Source of the DNA: Komagataeibacter sp. FNDCR2
GTDB taxonomy: Bacteria; Pseudomonadota; Alphaproteobacteria; Acetobacterales; Acetobacteraceae
Length of the DNA: 64,000 nt
Assembly: GCF_021295395.1 (NCBI RefSeq)
Contig: NZ_JAIWOU010000001.1
Location: forward strand, 2,496,501-2,560,500
Direction: 5' to 3'
Under the pieces are notes generated by a model. That model searched no databases. It worked only from the letters and a program-made list of their open reading frames with translations, and was not told the origin of the DNA. The translations under genes and the position numbers were made by a program. Shown here in pieces: positions 1 through 10,329 of this stretch; the stretch's first letter is position 1, and the number at the start of each line of letters is the position of its first letter.

Positions 1-320
1 AGGGAACACCGGCGCGGCTGCCACAGGTCGTGCGCCGCAAGAGCCCCCACGCCGTGGCGTGGCCGGAAATGTCCGGTAAGCATCTGCCGCGCATGCATGG
101 TGCATGCCGGATGGAGTAAATCATGCCCGCGGGCATCCCGCCGTTTCGGACATGCCCAAAAGGGGCAGCCGGATGCAGCATGGTCCATCACGGCTGGGCA
201 GCATGACGCAATGCACGCATTCCCGCAAGGGGTCTGTGCGTTTATCCCGCTGACGCGGGTTGCGTACGGTGGTAATGACAGGAAGTTTTTCCCGCAACCG
301 TTCAGCACGGAACCACATGC
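1..320. other. Intergenic region rich in short palindromes, no gene supported
   Basis: No convincing coding region lies here; the short open frames on both strands show no recognisable protein. The stretch holds several short palindromes, including a perfect 14-base one at 123-136 (ATGCCCGCGGGCAT) and a TGCCC/GGGCA hairpin just after it. In related alphaproteobacteria the amidase that follows often diverges from the RNase E gene rne, whose mRNA has a long structured leader, so this may be part of such a leader on the minus strand. That is inference; rne itself is outside the window. Confidence 0.4.
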
Positions 321-1244
321 ATGACCCAAGGTCGGCCGGATGGACGTAACCCATGCCCCAGCGCGCCGGTTCTCGCGCGCCGCGCGGTGGTGACGGCGCT
401 TGGGGTCCTGGCCCCTTCCGTGGCGCTGGCCCGGGTGGTGGCGCACGGATCCGCCCCGGCCCACGCGGTGGCGCATCATGCGGCCCCCCACGGCGCGCGC
501 GCGCCGCTGCATGCGCCCGGCATTATCGGGCAGGCCAGGCCGCCCAGGCCGCTGGTCATGCTCGACCCCGGCCATGGCGGCAAGGACCCCGGCGCGATCG
601 GCGTTTCCGGCACGTATGAAAAACATGTGGCGGAGGCGGCGGCTTCCGAACTCCAGCGCCAGCTTGTGGCCAGTGGCCGTTACCGCGTGGCCATGACCCG
701 CGCCGATGACCGCTTCATTCCGCTGGAGGGGCGGGTGGACATCGCCCACAGCCACAAGGCGTCGCTGTTCATATCCATGCATGCCGACGCCCTGCTTGAC
801 CGCGCGGTGCGCGGGGCCAGTGTCTATACCCTGGCCGCCAGGGCGTCGGACCGGCAGACGGCCATGCTGGCCCAGACGGAAAACAGCGCCGACCGCTATG
901 GCGGCCCGCAGGTGCACGCGACCTCGCCCGAGGTACAGGAAATCCTCGCCAGCCTCGTAACGGAGGAAACGCGCCACGGCGCGGCCCACATGGCCAGCAC
1001 CATCGTCAGCGCATTCCGCCCGCGCGTGGGGCTGTTGCAGCATCCCTCCCGCCATGCCTCGTTCGTGGTGCTGAAATCGGCCGATATCCCCTCCGTGCTG
1101 GTGGAGATGGGGTTCATGTCCAACCATATGGATGAAGCCGCCCTGCGGCAGGCCGCCCATCGCGCCGTGGTGGCGGGCGCGATGGTGCAGGCGATCGACC
1201 ATTATTTCGCCACCGACAGCATGGTCACGCATGCGACTGGCTGA
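321..1244 (+). CDS. amiC: N-acetylmuramoyl-L-alanine amidase (AmiC type, Amidase_3)
   Basis: Zinc amidase that cuts the bond between N-acetylmuramic acid and L-alanine of peptidoglycan, acting in the periplasm, usually in daughter-cell separation. The 307-residue product starts with a twin-arginine-like export signal (RR at 20-21, then a hydrophobic stretch ending near ALA). The Amidase_3 domain fills roughly residues 78-296. Likely zinc ligands are H85 (LDPGHGGKDPG), E100 and H154 (SMHAD); the catalytic glutamate is E262 (VEMGFMSN). The segment between signal and domain is alanine/histidine/proline rich and looks like a linker. There is no AMIN domain, so it is shorter than E. coli AmiC. The ATG at 321 has a GGAA about 10 bases upstream. 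The family call is firm; the AmiC name follows Tat export plus fold. Confidence 0.9.
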   Translation: MTQGRPDGRNPCPSAPVLARRAVVTALGVLAPSVALARVVAHGSAPAHAVAHHAAPHGARAPLHAPGIIGQARPPRPLVMLDPGHGGKDPGAIGVSGTYEKHVAEAAASELQRQLVASGRYRVAMTRADDRFIPLEGRVDIAHSHKASLFISMHADALLDRAVRGASVYTLAARASDRQTAMLAQTENSADRYGGPQVHATSPEVQEILASLVTEETRHGAAHMASTIVSAFRPRVGLLQHPSRHASFVVLKSADIPSVLVEMGFMSNHMDEAALRQAAHRAVVAGAMVQAIDHYFATDSMVTHATG

Positions 1245-1288
1245 AGGCGGGCGGACGCGCGGCATTCATGCGCCCGCGCGTTTTACGG

Positions 1289-1316
1289 TTGCAATCACTC
1301 ACCCCCGCTGTATTGT
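1289..1316 (+). promoter_or_regulatory. Probable leuA promoter
   Basis: A sigma70-like pair TTGCAA (1289-1294) and TATTGT (1311-1316) is separated by 16 bases. The start point expected 7-8 bases after the -10 element is the A of an ATG at 1324, which opens the leader peptide below. Read from sequence only. Confidence 0.55.
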
Positions 1317-1323
1317 GCGCGCC

Positions 1324-1434
1324 ATGGTAACGACAACGCACATCGCGGGAACCGGGTCGGGCGCATGCGCGCGCCTGTCCGCGCGCGCCTGTGCCGGTGC
1401 CGGGCTTCTTCGTCTTCGACTTATCCGCCCCTGA
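1324..1434 (+). CDS. Putative leucine attenuation leader peptide of leuA
   Basis: A 36-codon frame ends 141 bases before leuA. Its tail reads GLLRLRLIRP and then stop; all four leucines of this tail use CTT, a codon rarely used by the high-GC neighbours, and an isoleucine and three arginines sit among them. Clustered codons of the regulated amino acid just before a stop are the hallmark of ribosome-mediated attenuation of leu, ilv and similar operons. The predicted transcription start coincides with the ATG, so the peptide may be translated without a Shine-Dalgarno site, as is known for the trpL leader of Sinorhizobium meliloti. It follows the amidase gene by 79 bases. No function beyond leucine sensing is proposed. 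An in-frame start further downstream cannot be excluded. Confidence 0.6.
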   Translation: MVTTTHIAGTGSGACARLSARACAGAGLLRLRLIRP

Positions 1435-1477
1435 GCGACCACGGCCGGCCTGCGCCGGTGCGCCCAGGGGACTGATC

Positions 1478-1495
1478 GGACCGGCTGGCCGGTTC
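1478..1495 (+). promoter_or_regulatory. Hairpin in leuA leader, possible attenuator element
   Basis: GGACCGGC and GCCGGTTC pair over about seven base pairs around a CTGG loop, 43 bases after the leader-peptide stop and 80 bases before leuA. No U-run follows, so if it attenuates it would do so without a classical intrinsic terminator or as one of several alternative structures. Upstream GC-rich blocks at 1386-1404 and 1441-1466 could compete with it. Confidence 0.4.
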
Positions 1496-1575
1496 ACGAA
1501 CACGAATTGAACAAGATGGGGCACGCCGCCGTGTCACCCGCCCGTTCCACATCCGGATATGTCCGAGGTAGTACC

Positions 1576-3150
1576 ATGAGCATCAATCACCCCTCCTTTG
1601 GCCGCATGGACGCGAACCGCGTCATCATTTTCGACACCACCCTGCGTGATGGCGAACAGTCTCCCGGCTTTTCCATGAACCTGGCCGAAAAGCTGCGCAT
1701 GGCCGAGGCGCTGGAGGAACTGGGCGTCGATGTGATGGAGGCGGGCTTTCCCGTCGCGTCGAAGGGGGATTTCGACAGCGTCCACCAGATCGCGCAGAAG
1801 ATGAAGGATACGGTGGTGTGCGCGCTGGCGCGCAGCGGTGGCAAAAACGATATCGCCAGCGCGGGCGAGGCGATCCGCCCGGCGAAGCGCGGGCGGATCC
1901 ACAACTTCATCTCCACCTCGCCGCTGCACATGAAGTACAAGCTGCGCATGGAGCCCGAAACGGTGCTGGAGGTGATCGAGGCGGGCAACCGCGCCGCGCG
2001 CCAGTTTACCGATGACGTGGAATGGTCGGCCGAGGACGGCTCCCGCACCGAACCCGATTTCCTGTGCCGCTGTGTCGAGACCGCGATTCGCGCCGGGGCC
2101 ACGACCATCAACATTCCCGATACCGTCGGCTATTCCACGCCCGAGGACATGGCCCGCATTTTCGCGGATCTGCGCGCCCGCGTGCCCGGCGCGGACGGGG
2201 TGATCTTTTCCACGCACAACCATAACGACCTGGGGCTGGGCGTGGCCAACACCATCGCGGCGCTGAAGGCGGGCGCGCGGCAGGTGGAATGCACCATCAA
2301 CGGCATTGGCGAGCGCGCGGGCAACGCGGCGCTGGAGGAAATCATCATGGTGCTGCGCACGCGCCATGACGTGCTGCCCTATACCACCGGCATCCATACC
2401 GAGCGCCTGCTGCGCACCTCGCGCATGCTGGCCACCATCACCGGCTTCGACGTGCAGCCGAACAAGGCCATCGTGGGCCGCAACGCGTTTGCGCATGAAA
2501 GCGGCATCCATCAGGACGGAATCCTGAAAAACGCGGCCACCTACGAAATCATGACGCCCGAAAGCGTGGGCTGGACCCGTTCGTCACTGGTGCTGGGCAA
2601 GCATTCCGGTCGCGCCGCCTTCCGCGACAAGCTCCAGGCCATGGGGTATGACGGGCTGGAGGAAGCGCAGTTCAACGAGGCGTTCACCCGCTTCAAGGAT
2701 CTGGCCGACCGCAAGAAGGTCATCTACGACGAGGATCTGGCCGCCCTGGTCGATGACGAGGTGCGCGACCATGCCCGCATCCGCTTCGTCGCGCTGGATG
2801 TGACCGCCGGTTCCCGCCGCCCCGCCACCGCCGATCTGGTGCTGGAAGTGGATGGCGAGAAGCGCGAGGCGCAGGCGCAGGGGCAGGGGCCGGTCGATGC
2901 CGCCTTCAACGCCATCCGCGCCATCGTGGCCCATGACGCGAGCCTGCAGCTCTATTCCGTCGGCGCGGTGACGGAGGGCAGCGACGCGCAGGCCCGCACC
3001 ACCGTCCGGCTGGAGGAAGGCGGCAAGCTGGTGGACGGGCAGGGCGCGGATGCCGATACGCTGGTCTCCGCCGTGCGGGCCTATGTCCATGCGCTGAACA
3101 AGCTGCTGGTCAAGCGCGATCGCGCCGAACCCGCTGCACTGGATGCCTGA
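1576..3150 (+). CDS. leuA: 2-isopropylmalate synthase
   Basis: First committed step of leucine synthesis: condenses acetyl-CoA with 2-oxoisovalerate to 2-isopropylmalate in the cytoplasm. The 524-residue product has the DRE-TIM barrel opening [12 protein letters not shown] near residue 20, the metal-binding THNHND motif, the HESGIHQDG segment and a C-terminal LeuA regulatory domain (roughly residues 390-500) that normally gives leucine feedback. I chose the ATG at 1576 because GAGGTAG lies just upstream and homology begins there; an in-frame ATG at 1507 would add 23 unlikely residues. Length is typical for the family. It is transcribed alone between the leader described above and a strong hairpin at its 3' end, so transcript attenuation and protein feedback probably both apply. 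Confidence 0.95.
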   Translation: MSINHPSFGRMDANRVIIFDTTLRDGEQSPGFSMNLAEKLRMAEALEELGVDVMEAGFPVASKGDFDSVHQIAQKMKDTVVCALARSGGKNDIASAGEAIRPAKRGRIHNFISTSPLHMKYKLRMEPETVLEVIEAGNRAARQFTDDVEWSAEDGSRTEPDFLCRCVETAIRAGATTINIPDTVGYSTPEDMARIFADLRARVPGADGVIFSTHNHNDLGLGVANTIAALKAGARQVECTINGIGERAGNAALEEIIMVLRTRHDVLPYTTGIHTERLLRTSRMLATITGFDVQPNKAIVGRNAFAHESGIHQDGILKNAATYEIMTPESVGWTRSSLVLGKHSGRAAFRDKLQAMGYDGLEEAQFNEAFTRFKDLADRKKVIYDEDLAALVDDEVRDHARIRFVALDVTAGSRRPATADLVLEVDGEKREAQAQGQGPVDAAFNAIRAIVAHDASLQLYSVGAVTEGSDAQARTTVRLEEGGKLVDGQGADADTLVSAVRAYVHALNKLLVKRDRAEPAALDA

Positions 3151-3158
3151 ACCAACCC

Positions 3159-3192
3159 GCCACCCCGCCGCGACGTACTGCGGCGAGGTGGC
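3159..3192 (+). terminator. Hairpin terminator after leuA
   Basis: Thirteen-base arms GCCACCCCGCCGC and GCGGCGAGGTGGC pair with one mismatch around an eight-base loop, nine bases after the leuA stop. No T-run follows, so it may work as a weak or Rho-assisted terminator between leuA and the converging lipoprotein gene. Confidence 0.55.
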
Positions 3193-3230
3193 CCCGTGAC
3201 CGGGCGCGCCCGGGCGTCAGTAACCGTATC

Positions 3231-5114
<1,884 letters not shown>

Positions 5115-5258
5115 CGAACGGGACGGTACGCCGCCAGCCAGGGTTTGAAGGCCGGCGTGCCGATAGGGGAGACGCAGGACGATGCAGGTCCGGCGATCAG
5201 GCACGGTAGGACAACCCGGCAGGCACGACGGCACCGTCGCGCGTGAAGGGGCTGGCTG

Positions 5259-6173
5259 ATGCCCGTCTCCATCCAGTTCCGCCAGGCGCTGGGCAAGCTG
5301 GTCCTGCCCGCGCTGATTCTCGTGGCCTGCGGGGTGATCCTGCTGGGCAAGGCGGATCGCGCGCTTGTTGAAAGACTGCGCATGCGCACCGCCGACCTGC
5401 TTTCCCCCGCCTATGCGCTGGTGGAGTGGCCGCAGGAAAAGCTGCGCTGGCTTTCGGGCAACCTGCAGGACATCCGGAATCTGGAGGCGGAAAACATCCG
5501 CCTGCGCGCCGAAAACGCCTCCCTCCGGCACTGGTACGACGTGGCGGCGGCGCTGGCCGATGAAAACGCGACGCTGAAGGCCAACCTGCACTGGATTCCC
5601 GATAACGCGCCCAGCTTCGTCACCGGGCGGGTGGTGCGTGACACCAGCGGGCTGTACGCGCGCGCGGTGCTGCTGGCGGTCAATCCCGAAACCGCGCTGG
5701 CCAAGGGGGGCATCGCCCTTGATGGCGCGGGTCTGGTCGGGCGGGTGACGGAAGTGGGCAGGCGCTCGGCGCGGGTGCTGCTGATCACCGATTCGTCCAG
5801 CAGGCTCCCGGTCACGCTGGAAGCCAGCCACGCGGCCGCCATCATGGCGGGGGACAATTCGCCCATGCCGCGCATCATCTTCTACCCGCAGGACAATGTC
5901 CCGATCGAAGGTGAGCGCGTGGTGACCAATGGCGAAATCGAGAACCTGCCCGCGGGCCTGCCCGTGGGGCATGTGCATTACCTGCGCCCCGGCCTGCCGG
6001 TCGTGGTGCCGGCGGCGGCGCTGGACCATGTCGATACGCTGCGCATCTTCAATTATGAAGACAGCATAGCCCCCCCCGACGCGCCGGGTCGCGTGCCGCT
6101 GCCCGCCGTTGGCCGCACCATGGTCCTGCCGTCGCAGTTCCAGATCAACCAGGACCGGGGGCTGCACGGATGA
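5259..6173 (+). CDS. mreC: Rod shape-determining protein MreC
   Basis: Bitopic inner-membrane scaffold of the elongasome that links MreB and MreD to PBP2 in the periplasm. The 304-residue product has one N-terminal membrane segment (about residues 12-30, LVLPALILVACGVILLG), a coiled coil rich in L/E/A (about 60-105, with ENIRLRAENASLR), and a beta-rich periplasmic domain with the family motif GLVGRVTEVG. Its last codons overlap the mreD start (ATGA-type overlap at 6170-6173), indicating translational coupling. Confidence 0.93.
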   Translation: MPVSIQFRQALGKLVLPALILVACGVILLGKADRALVERLRMRTADLLSPAYALVEWPQEKLRWLSGNLQDIRNLEAENIRLRAENASLRHWYDVAAALADENATLKANLHWIPDNAPSFVTGRVVRDTSGLYARAVLLAVNPETALAKGGIALDGAGLVGRVTEVGRRSARVLLITDSSSRLPVTLEASHAAAIMAGDNSPMPRIIFYPQDNVPIEGERVVTNGEIENLPAGLPVGHVHYLRPGLPVVVPAAALDHVDTLRIFNYEDSIAPPDAPGRVPLPAVGRTMVLPSQFQINQDRGLHG

Positions 6174-6736
6174 AGGCCTTCACCCCCCCGCCGATCCGCC
6201 CGGGAATCCACCCCCGTTCCGGCCTGGGCAACAGGGTGGACCAGGGCATGCGGCGCAGCGTGCCCTGCCTCATGGTGTTTTTCGTGACGCTGGTGCTGTC
6301 CGCGCCGCTGAACCTGCCGGGGCAGGTGGAACTCATGCCCGCCATCGTCATGGCGCTGGTGTTCCTGTGGTCGGTGTTCATGCCCGCGGTCATGCCCTCG
6401 CTGGCGGTGTTCGCGCTGGGCCTTTGGGCGGATATCCTCAGCTTCGGCCCGGTCGGGGTGCTGCTGCTCATGATGCTGATCGTGCACGGGGTGGCGCTGT
6501 CGGGACGCTACACGCTGGCACGGACCAATTTTTTTATGCTCTGGCTTGTGTTTGGCGTGGTGATGGCGGGGGTTACGGCGCTACAATGGGTGCTGTGTTC
6601 CGCGCTGGCCCTGCATGTTGTGGAGTTTCTGCCTTTTGTTTTCGAGACAGTTCTGTCCTTCGGCAGTTTTCCTGTCCTGTATGCAGGGTTTGTCTGGACT
6701 TACCGTTTTGTCGTCAATAACGCGGACCACTCCTGA
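6170..6736 (+). CDS. mreD: Rod shape-determining protein MreD
   Basis: Polytopic inner-membrane partner of MreC in the elongasome. The 188-residue product is hydrophobic from about residue 35 on, with five or six predicted membrane segments and very few motifs, as is usual for this fast-evolving family. The ATG overlaps the stop of mreC by four bases. Assignment rests on size, hydrophobicity and position between mreC and mrdA more than on sequence motifs. Confidence 0.85.
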   Translation: MKAFTPPPIRPGIHPRSGLGNRVDQGMRRSVPCLMVFFVTLVLSAPLNLPGQVELMPAIVMALVFLWSVFMPAVMPSLAVFALGLWADILSFGPVGVLLLMMLIVHGVALSGRYTLARTNFFMLWLVFGVVMAGVTALQWVLCSALALHVVEFLPFVFETVLSFGSFPVLYAGFVWTYRFVVNNADHS

Positions 6737-6772
6737 AACGGGTGGAATGGCCTGTCCGTGCCGGATGAGTGA

Positions 6773-8692
6773 ATGACGTTTCGTAAGAAGAAGTCCGGCA
6801 ACCGGCTCATGTCCCGCCCCGAGGAAGGCCGCAATCCCTCCCGTGGCGTGTTCACGCGCCGCGCCCTGCTGCTCATGGCCACGCAGGGGGCCATACTGGG
6901 CGCATTGGGTGAACGCCTGTACGGGCTTCAGGTTCGCGAGGGAAGTCATTATGCGAAACTTGCGGAAAACAACCGCCTGAGCAAACGCTTCTTCGCCCCG
7001 CCGCGCGGGCGCATTACCGACCGCTTCGGCATTGCGGTCGCGTCCAACCGCATCAACTGGCGCGCCCTGCTTCTGGCCGAGGAAACCAGTGACATTCCCG
7101 GCACGCTGGCGCGTTTTGCCCAGATCGTGCCGCTGGAGCAGCGCGACACGGTGCGCATCGAGCATGAACTGCGTCACAAGCGGCGGTTCATCCCGATCAT
7201 GCTGCGTGATTTCCTGTCGTGGGATGACATGGCGCGGCTGGAACTCAACATGCCCTCGCTGCCCGGTGTGCTGATTGATGTGGGCACCACGCGCGTCTAC
7301 CCGTTCGGGCCGCTTCTGGCGCATGTGGTGGGCTATGTCGCGCCCCCGGCGGAAAAGGACGTGGTGCATAACGCCGAACTCGCGCTGCCCGGCATGCGCG
7401 TGGGGCGCGCCGGCATCGAGCAGACGCAGGATCTGAACCTGCGCGGGCAGGTCGGCTCGGTGGAGATGGAGGTCAACGCCGTGGGCCGCGTGATGGCCGA
7501 GCTTGACCGTGACGAGGGACTGACGGGCGACGAGATCGCCCTTACGATCGACAGCGGCCTCCAGCAGCAGGTGCTTGCCCGCATTGGCGAACAGTCGGCC
7601 AGTGCCGTGGTCATGGACTGTCGCAATGGTGAGGTGCTGGCCATGGTCAGCAACCCGTCCTTCGATCCCTCCCTGTTCGATAGCGGGGTGACGCAGGCGC
7701 AGTGGATCGAGTGGACCAACAACAGCCAGACCCCGCTTATCAACAAGGCGGTGTCGGGGCTGTATCCGCCCGGTTCCACCTTCAAGCCCGCCGTGGCCAT
7801 GGCGGCGCTGCGCGCGGGCACGCTCTCGCCGTCCGACCGGATCAACTGCCCCGGATACATCGATGTGGGCGGCACGCGCTTTCACTGCTGGTCGCGCTAT
7901 GGCCATGGTTCGATCAACCTGCGGCAGGGACTGAAATATTCCTGCGACGTCTTTTTTTACGAAGTCGCCCGCCGCACCGGCATGGACACCATCGCCGCGA
8001 CATCCGAACTGTTCGGGCTGGGTGCGAAACTGTCCGAAATCGAGCTGCCGCATGTGCGTCAGGGCCTGATCCCCACGCCCACATGGCGGCGCGCGCATGG
8101 CCATCACTGGAACGGGGGCGATACGATCGTGAGCGGCATCGGGCAGGGCTTCGTGCAGGTGACGCCGCTGCAACTGGCCACCTATGCCTCGCGCATCGCC
8201 ACGGGGCGCAACGTGCAGCCGCACCTGATCCGCTCGGTTGCCGGGCGCATGGGGCAACTGACCGATCTGGGCCATGCGCCCGACATGACCATGCCCGAAC
8301 ATTTCTTCGAGGACATCCGCGCGGGCATGTTCGCCGTGGTGAACGAGGAAGGCGGCACCGCGCCCAAGGCCCGGCTGGATATTCCCGGTGTACAGATGGC
8401 GGGCAAGACCGGCTCGGCGCAGGTGCGGCGCGTCTCACGCGCGATGCGTGAAAGCGGGCATTTCAATTCCGCCAGCCTGCCGTGGGAGTACCGGCCCCAT
8501 GCGCTGTTCATATGCTATGCCCCCTATGACGCGCCGCGCTATGCTACGGCGGTGGTGATCGAGCATGGCAATGCGGGCGCGGACGTCGCGGCCCCCCTTG
8601 CGCGTGACATCATGACCGATACCCTGCACCGCGATCCGGTCAATCACCGCGAACCGCCGGGGCAGGAAGTGGCGCAGGCCGACGTGGACTGA
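6773..8692 (+). CDS. mrdA: Penicillin-binding protein 2, peptidoglycan D,D-transpeptidase
   Basis: Elongation-specific class B PBP that cross-links new peptidoglycan with RodA. The 639-residue product has a cytoplasmic N terminus, one membrane anchor (about residues 30-47), a PBP dimerisation domain (about 60-240) and the transpeptidase domain with the serine nucleophile at S335 (STFK), SCD at 390-392 as the SxN-type motif, and KTG at 545-547. SxN reads SCD here, as in other PBP2 proteins. It starts 36 bases after mreD; rodA follows after 59 bases. Confidence 0.96.
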   Translation: MTFRKKKSGNRLMSRPEEGRNPSRGVFTRRALLLMATQGAILGALGERLYGLQVREGSHYAKLAENNRLSKRFFAPPRGRITDRFGIAVASNRINWRALLLAEETSDIPGTLARFAQIVPLEQRDTVRIEHELRHKRRFIPIMLRDFLSWDDMARLELNMPSLPGVLIDVGTTRVYPFGPLLAHVVGYVAPPAEKDVVHNAELALPGMRVGRAGIEQTQDLNLRGQVGSVEMEVNAVGRVMAELDRDEGLTGDEIALTIDSGLQQQVLARIGEQSASAVVMDCRNGEVLAMVSNPSFDPSLFDSGVTQAQWIEWTNNSQTPLINKAVSGLYPPGSTFKPAVAMAALRAGTLSPSDRINCPGYIDVGGTRFHCWSRYGHGSINLRQGLKYSCDVFFYEVARRTGMDTIAATSELFGLGAKLSEIELPHVRQGLIPTPTWRRAHGHHWNGGDTIVSGIGQGFVQVTPLQLATYASRIATGRNVQPHLIRSVAGRMGQLTDLGHAPDMTMPEHFFEDIRAGMFAVVNEEGGTAPKARLDIPGVQMAGKTGSAQVRRVSRAMRESGHFNSASLPWEYRPHALFICYAPYDAPRYATAVVIEHGNAGADVAAPLARDIMTDTLHRDPVNHREPPGQEVAQADVD

Positions 8693-8751
8693 TCCACGCG
8701 CCTGTCCCCTTGTCGGGGGTGCGCCATGCCCTGCCTGTTGTGGAGGACGCC

Positions 8752-9906
8752 ATGAAATTCCAGAAGCGCCTGCTGCGCGCCGAACCCAATTTCCAGATCC
8801 TGACCAAGCTGTGGCAGGTCAACTGGCTGTATGTGCTGCTGATCTGCGCGCTGGCCGTGGTGGGGTATGGGGCGCTTTATTCCGCGGGTGGGGGCACGCC
8901 GCGCCCGTTCGCGGGGCCGCAATCCATCCGCTTCTGCTTCGGGCTGGTCATGATGCTGGGCCTTGCGCTGATGAGCCCGGGCATTCTGGTGCGCATGGCA
9001 TGGCCGCTCTATATTTTCTCGATCATGCTGCTGGTGGCCGTGCTGCGCATGGGGCATGTGGGCAAGGGGGCGGAGCGGTGGATCATGCTGGGCGGCATAC
9101 AGGTCCAGCCCTCGGAACTGGCCAAGATCGCGCTGGTGCTCATGCTGGCAAGCTGGTTTCACAAGATCAGCTACCGCAGGATGGGCAATCCGCTGCTGCT
9201 TCTCCCGCCAGCACTCATGGTGCTGCTGCCCGTCGCCCTGGTGCTGAAGGAGCCCAACCTGGGCACCGCCGTCATCATCGGCACGGTGGGGGCGAGCATG
9301 TTCTTCGGCGCGGGCATGCGGCTGTGGCAGATCGCCCTTGTGGTGCTGCCGGTGCCTTTTCTGGCCCGCATCGCCTACGGCCACCTCCATGATTACCAGA
9401 AGGCGCGGGTCACCACTTTCCTCCATCCCGAAAGCGACCCGCTGGGGGCGGGCTACAACATCATCCAGTCAAAGATCGCGCTGGGGTCGGGCGGCATGTG
9501 GGGGCAGGGCTACCTGCAGGGCACGCAGGGGCAGCTCAACTTCCTGCCGGAAAAGCAGACCGACTTCATCTTCACCATGATTGCCGAGGAATGGGGCTTT
9601 GTCGGCGGGATCATCGTCATCGGCATGCTGCTGCTGCTGGTGTTCGGCGGCATGCTGATCGCCATGCGCAGCCGCAACCAGTTCGGGCGGCTGCTGGGGC
9701 TGGGCATTTCCATGAACTTCTTCCTCTACTGCGCGGTCAACCTGTCCATGGTGATGGGCGCGATCCCGGTGGGGGGCGTGCCGCTGCCGCTCATTTCCTA
9801 TGGGGGGTCGGCCATGCTTATGGTGATGTTCGGCTTCGGGCTGCTCATGTCCGCATGGGTGCACCGCAACGCGACCTTTGGCGAGACGGTGGGGGAAGAC
9901 GCCTGA
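8752..9906 (+). CDS. rodA: Peptidoglycan glycosyltransferase RodA
   Basis: SEDS-family glycosyltransferase that polymerises lipid II during elongation in partnership with PBP2. The 384-residue product has about ten membrane segments, the large conserved loop with QPSELAKI (after WIMLGGIQ), the KARVTTFLHPESDPLGAGY segment, the EWGF motif and the C-terminal GGVPLPLISYGGSA motif that identifies SEDS proteins. I chose the ATG at 8752 because GGAGG lies six bases upstream; an in-frame start at 8710 lacks a ribosome site. Its stop overlaps the next gene by one base. Confidence 0.96.
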   Translation: MKFQKRLLRAEPNFQILTKLWQVNWLYVLLICALAVVGYGALYSAGGGTPRPFAGPQSIRFCFGLVMMLGLALMSPGILVRMAWPLYIFSIMLLVAVLRMGHVGKGAERWIMLGGIQVQPSELAKIALVLMLASWFHKISYRRMGNPLLLLPPALMVLLPVALVLKEPNLGTAVIIGTVGASMFFGAGMRLWQIALVVLPVPFLARIAYGHLHDYQKARVTTFLHPESDPLGAGYNIIQSKIALGSGGMWGQGYLQGTQGQLNFLPEKQTDFIFTMIAEEWGFVGGIIVIGMLLLLVFGGMLIAMRSRNQFGRLLGLGISMNFFLYCAVNLSMVMGAIPVGGVPLPLISYGGSAMLMVMFGFGLLMSAWVHRNATFGETVGEDA

Positions 9907-10298
9907 TGGCGGGCATCGTGCCGCCCACGCCCGCCGTGCACCGTTCCTACCGGCTCAGCACCTATCATGCGCCGGGGCTGCCGGTTATCCGCATCGGGCA
10001 CCGGCCGCGCTGGCATGGCCGCGCGCCGAAGGGCGACATCGTGCTGCTGAGCGCGTGCAACCCCGGTGGCAGGCTGTACGCACCGGGCTGGAACCGGCGG
10101 ATGATGCCGCATCTGGCGCGGCGTCTGCGCGGTCTGGATCATACCCTGGGGGAGGGGCGGCTGGGCCGCTGGTCCGAGCCACTTTATGCGGTGCGGGTGC
10201 CGCTTGCGCGCGGGCTGGTGCTTGCGCGCGCGTTCCGGCAGAACGCGGTGGTGGTCGTGCATGGCGACCGGCCCGCGCGGCTGGTCTATCTGGCCTGA
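9906..10298 (+). CDS. DUF3293-like protein
   Basis: A 130-residue protein coupled to rodA: its ATG shares one base with the rodA stop. The middle carries LLSACNPGGRLYAPGWNRRM, close to the 'A(W/F)NP' core of DUF3293 proteins, which are small soluble proteins of unknown function. There is no signal peptide or membrane segment; it is rich in arginine. The tight coupling suggests co-expression with the elongasome genes but does not show a role in it. Confidence 0.7.
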   Translation: MAGIVPPTPAVHRSYRLSTYHAPGLPVIRIGHRPRWHGRAPKGDIVLLSACNPGGRLYAPGWNRRMMPHLARRLRGLDHTLGEGRLGRWSEPLYAVRVPLARGLVLARAFRQNAVVVVHGDRPARLVYLA

Positions 10299-10321
10299 CA
10301 CCTGTCGGGGTATCAGGCCAG
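10290..10321. terminator. Bidirectional hairpin between DUF3293 gene and glyS
   Basis: Nine-base perfect arms CTGGCCTGA and TCAGGCCAG around a 14-base loop, overlapping the end of the DUF3293 gene and lying just beyond the convergent glyS end. No T-run is present; the placement between convergent genes supports a terminator role. Confidence 0.5.
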
Positions 10322-10329
10322 CGCCGGGA

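Noticed and set aside
97-354. Short overlapping frames on both strands before amiC
   Set aside because: No homology or ribosome site; both strands open at once in GC-rich DNA is expected by chance.
6581-8302. 573-codon minus-strand open frame
   Set aside because: Antisense to mreD and mrdA with no homology.
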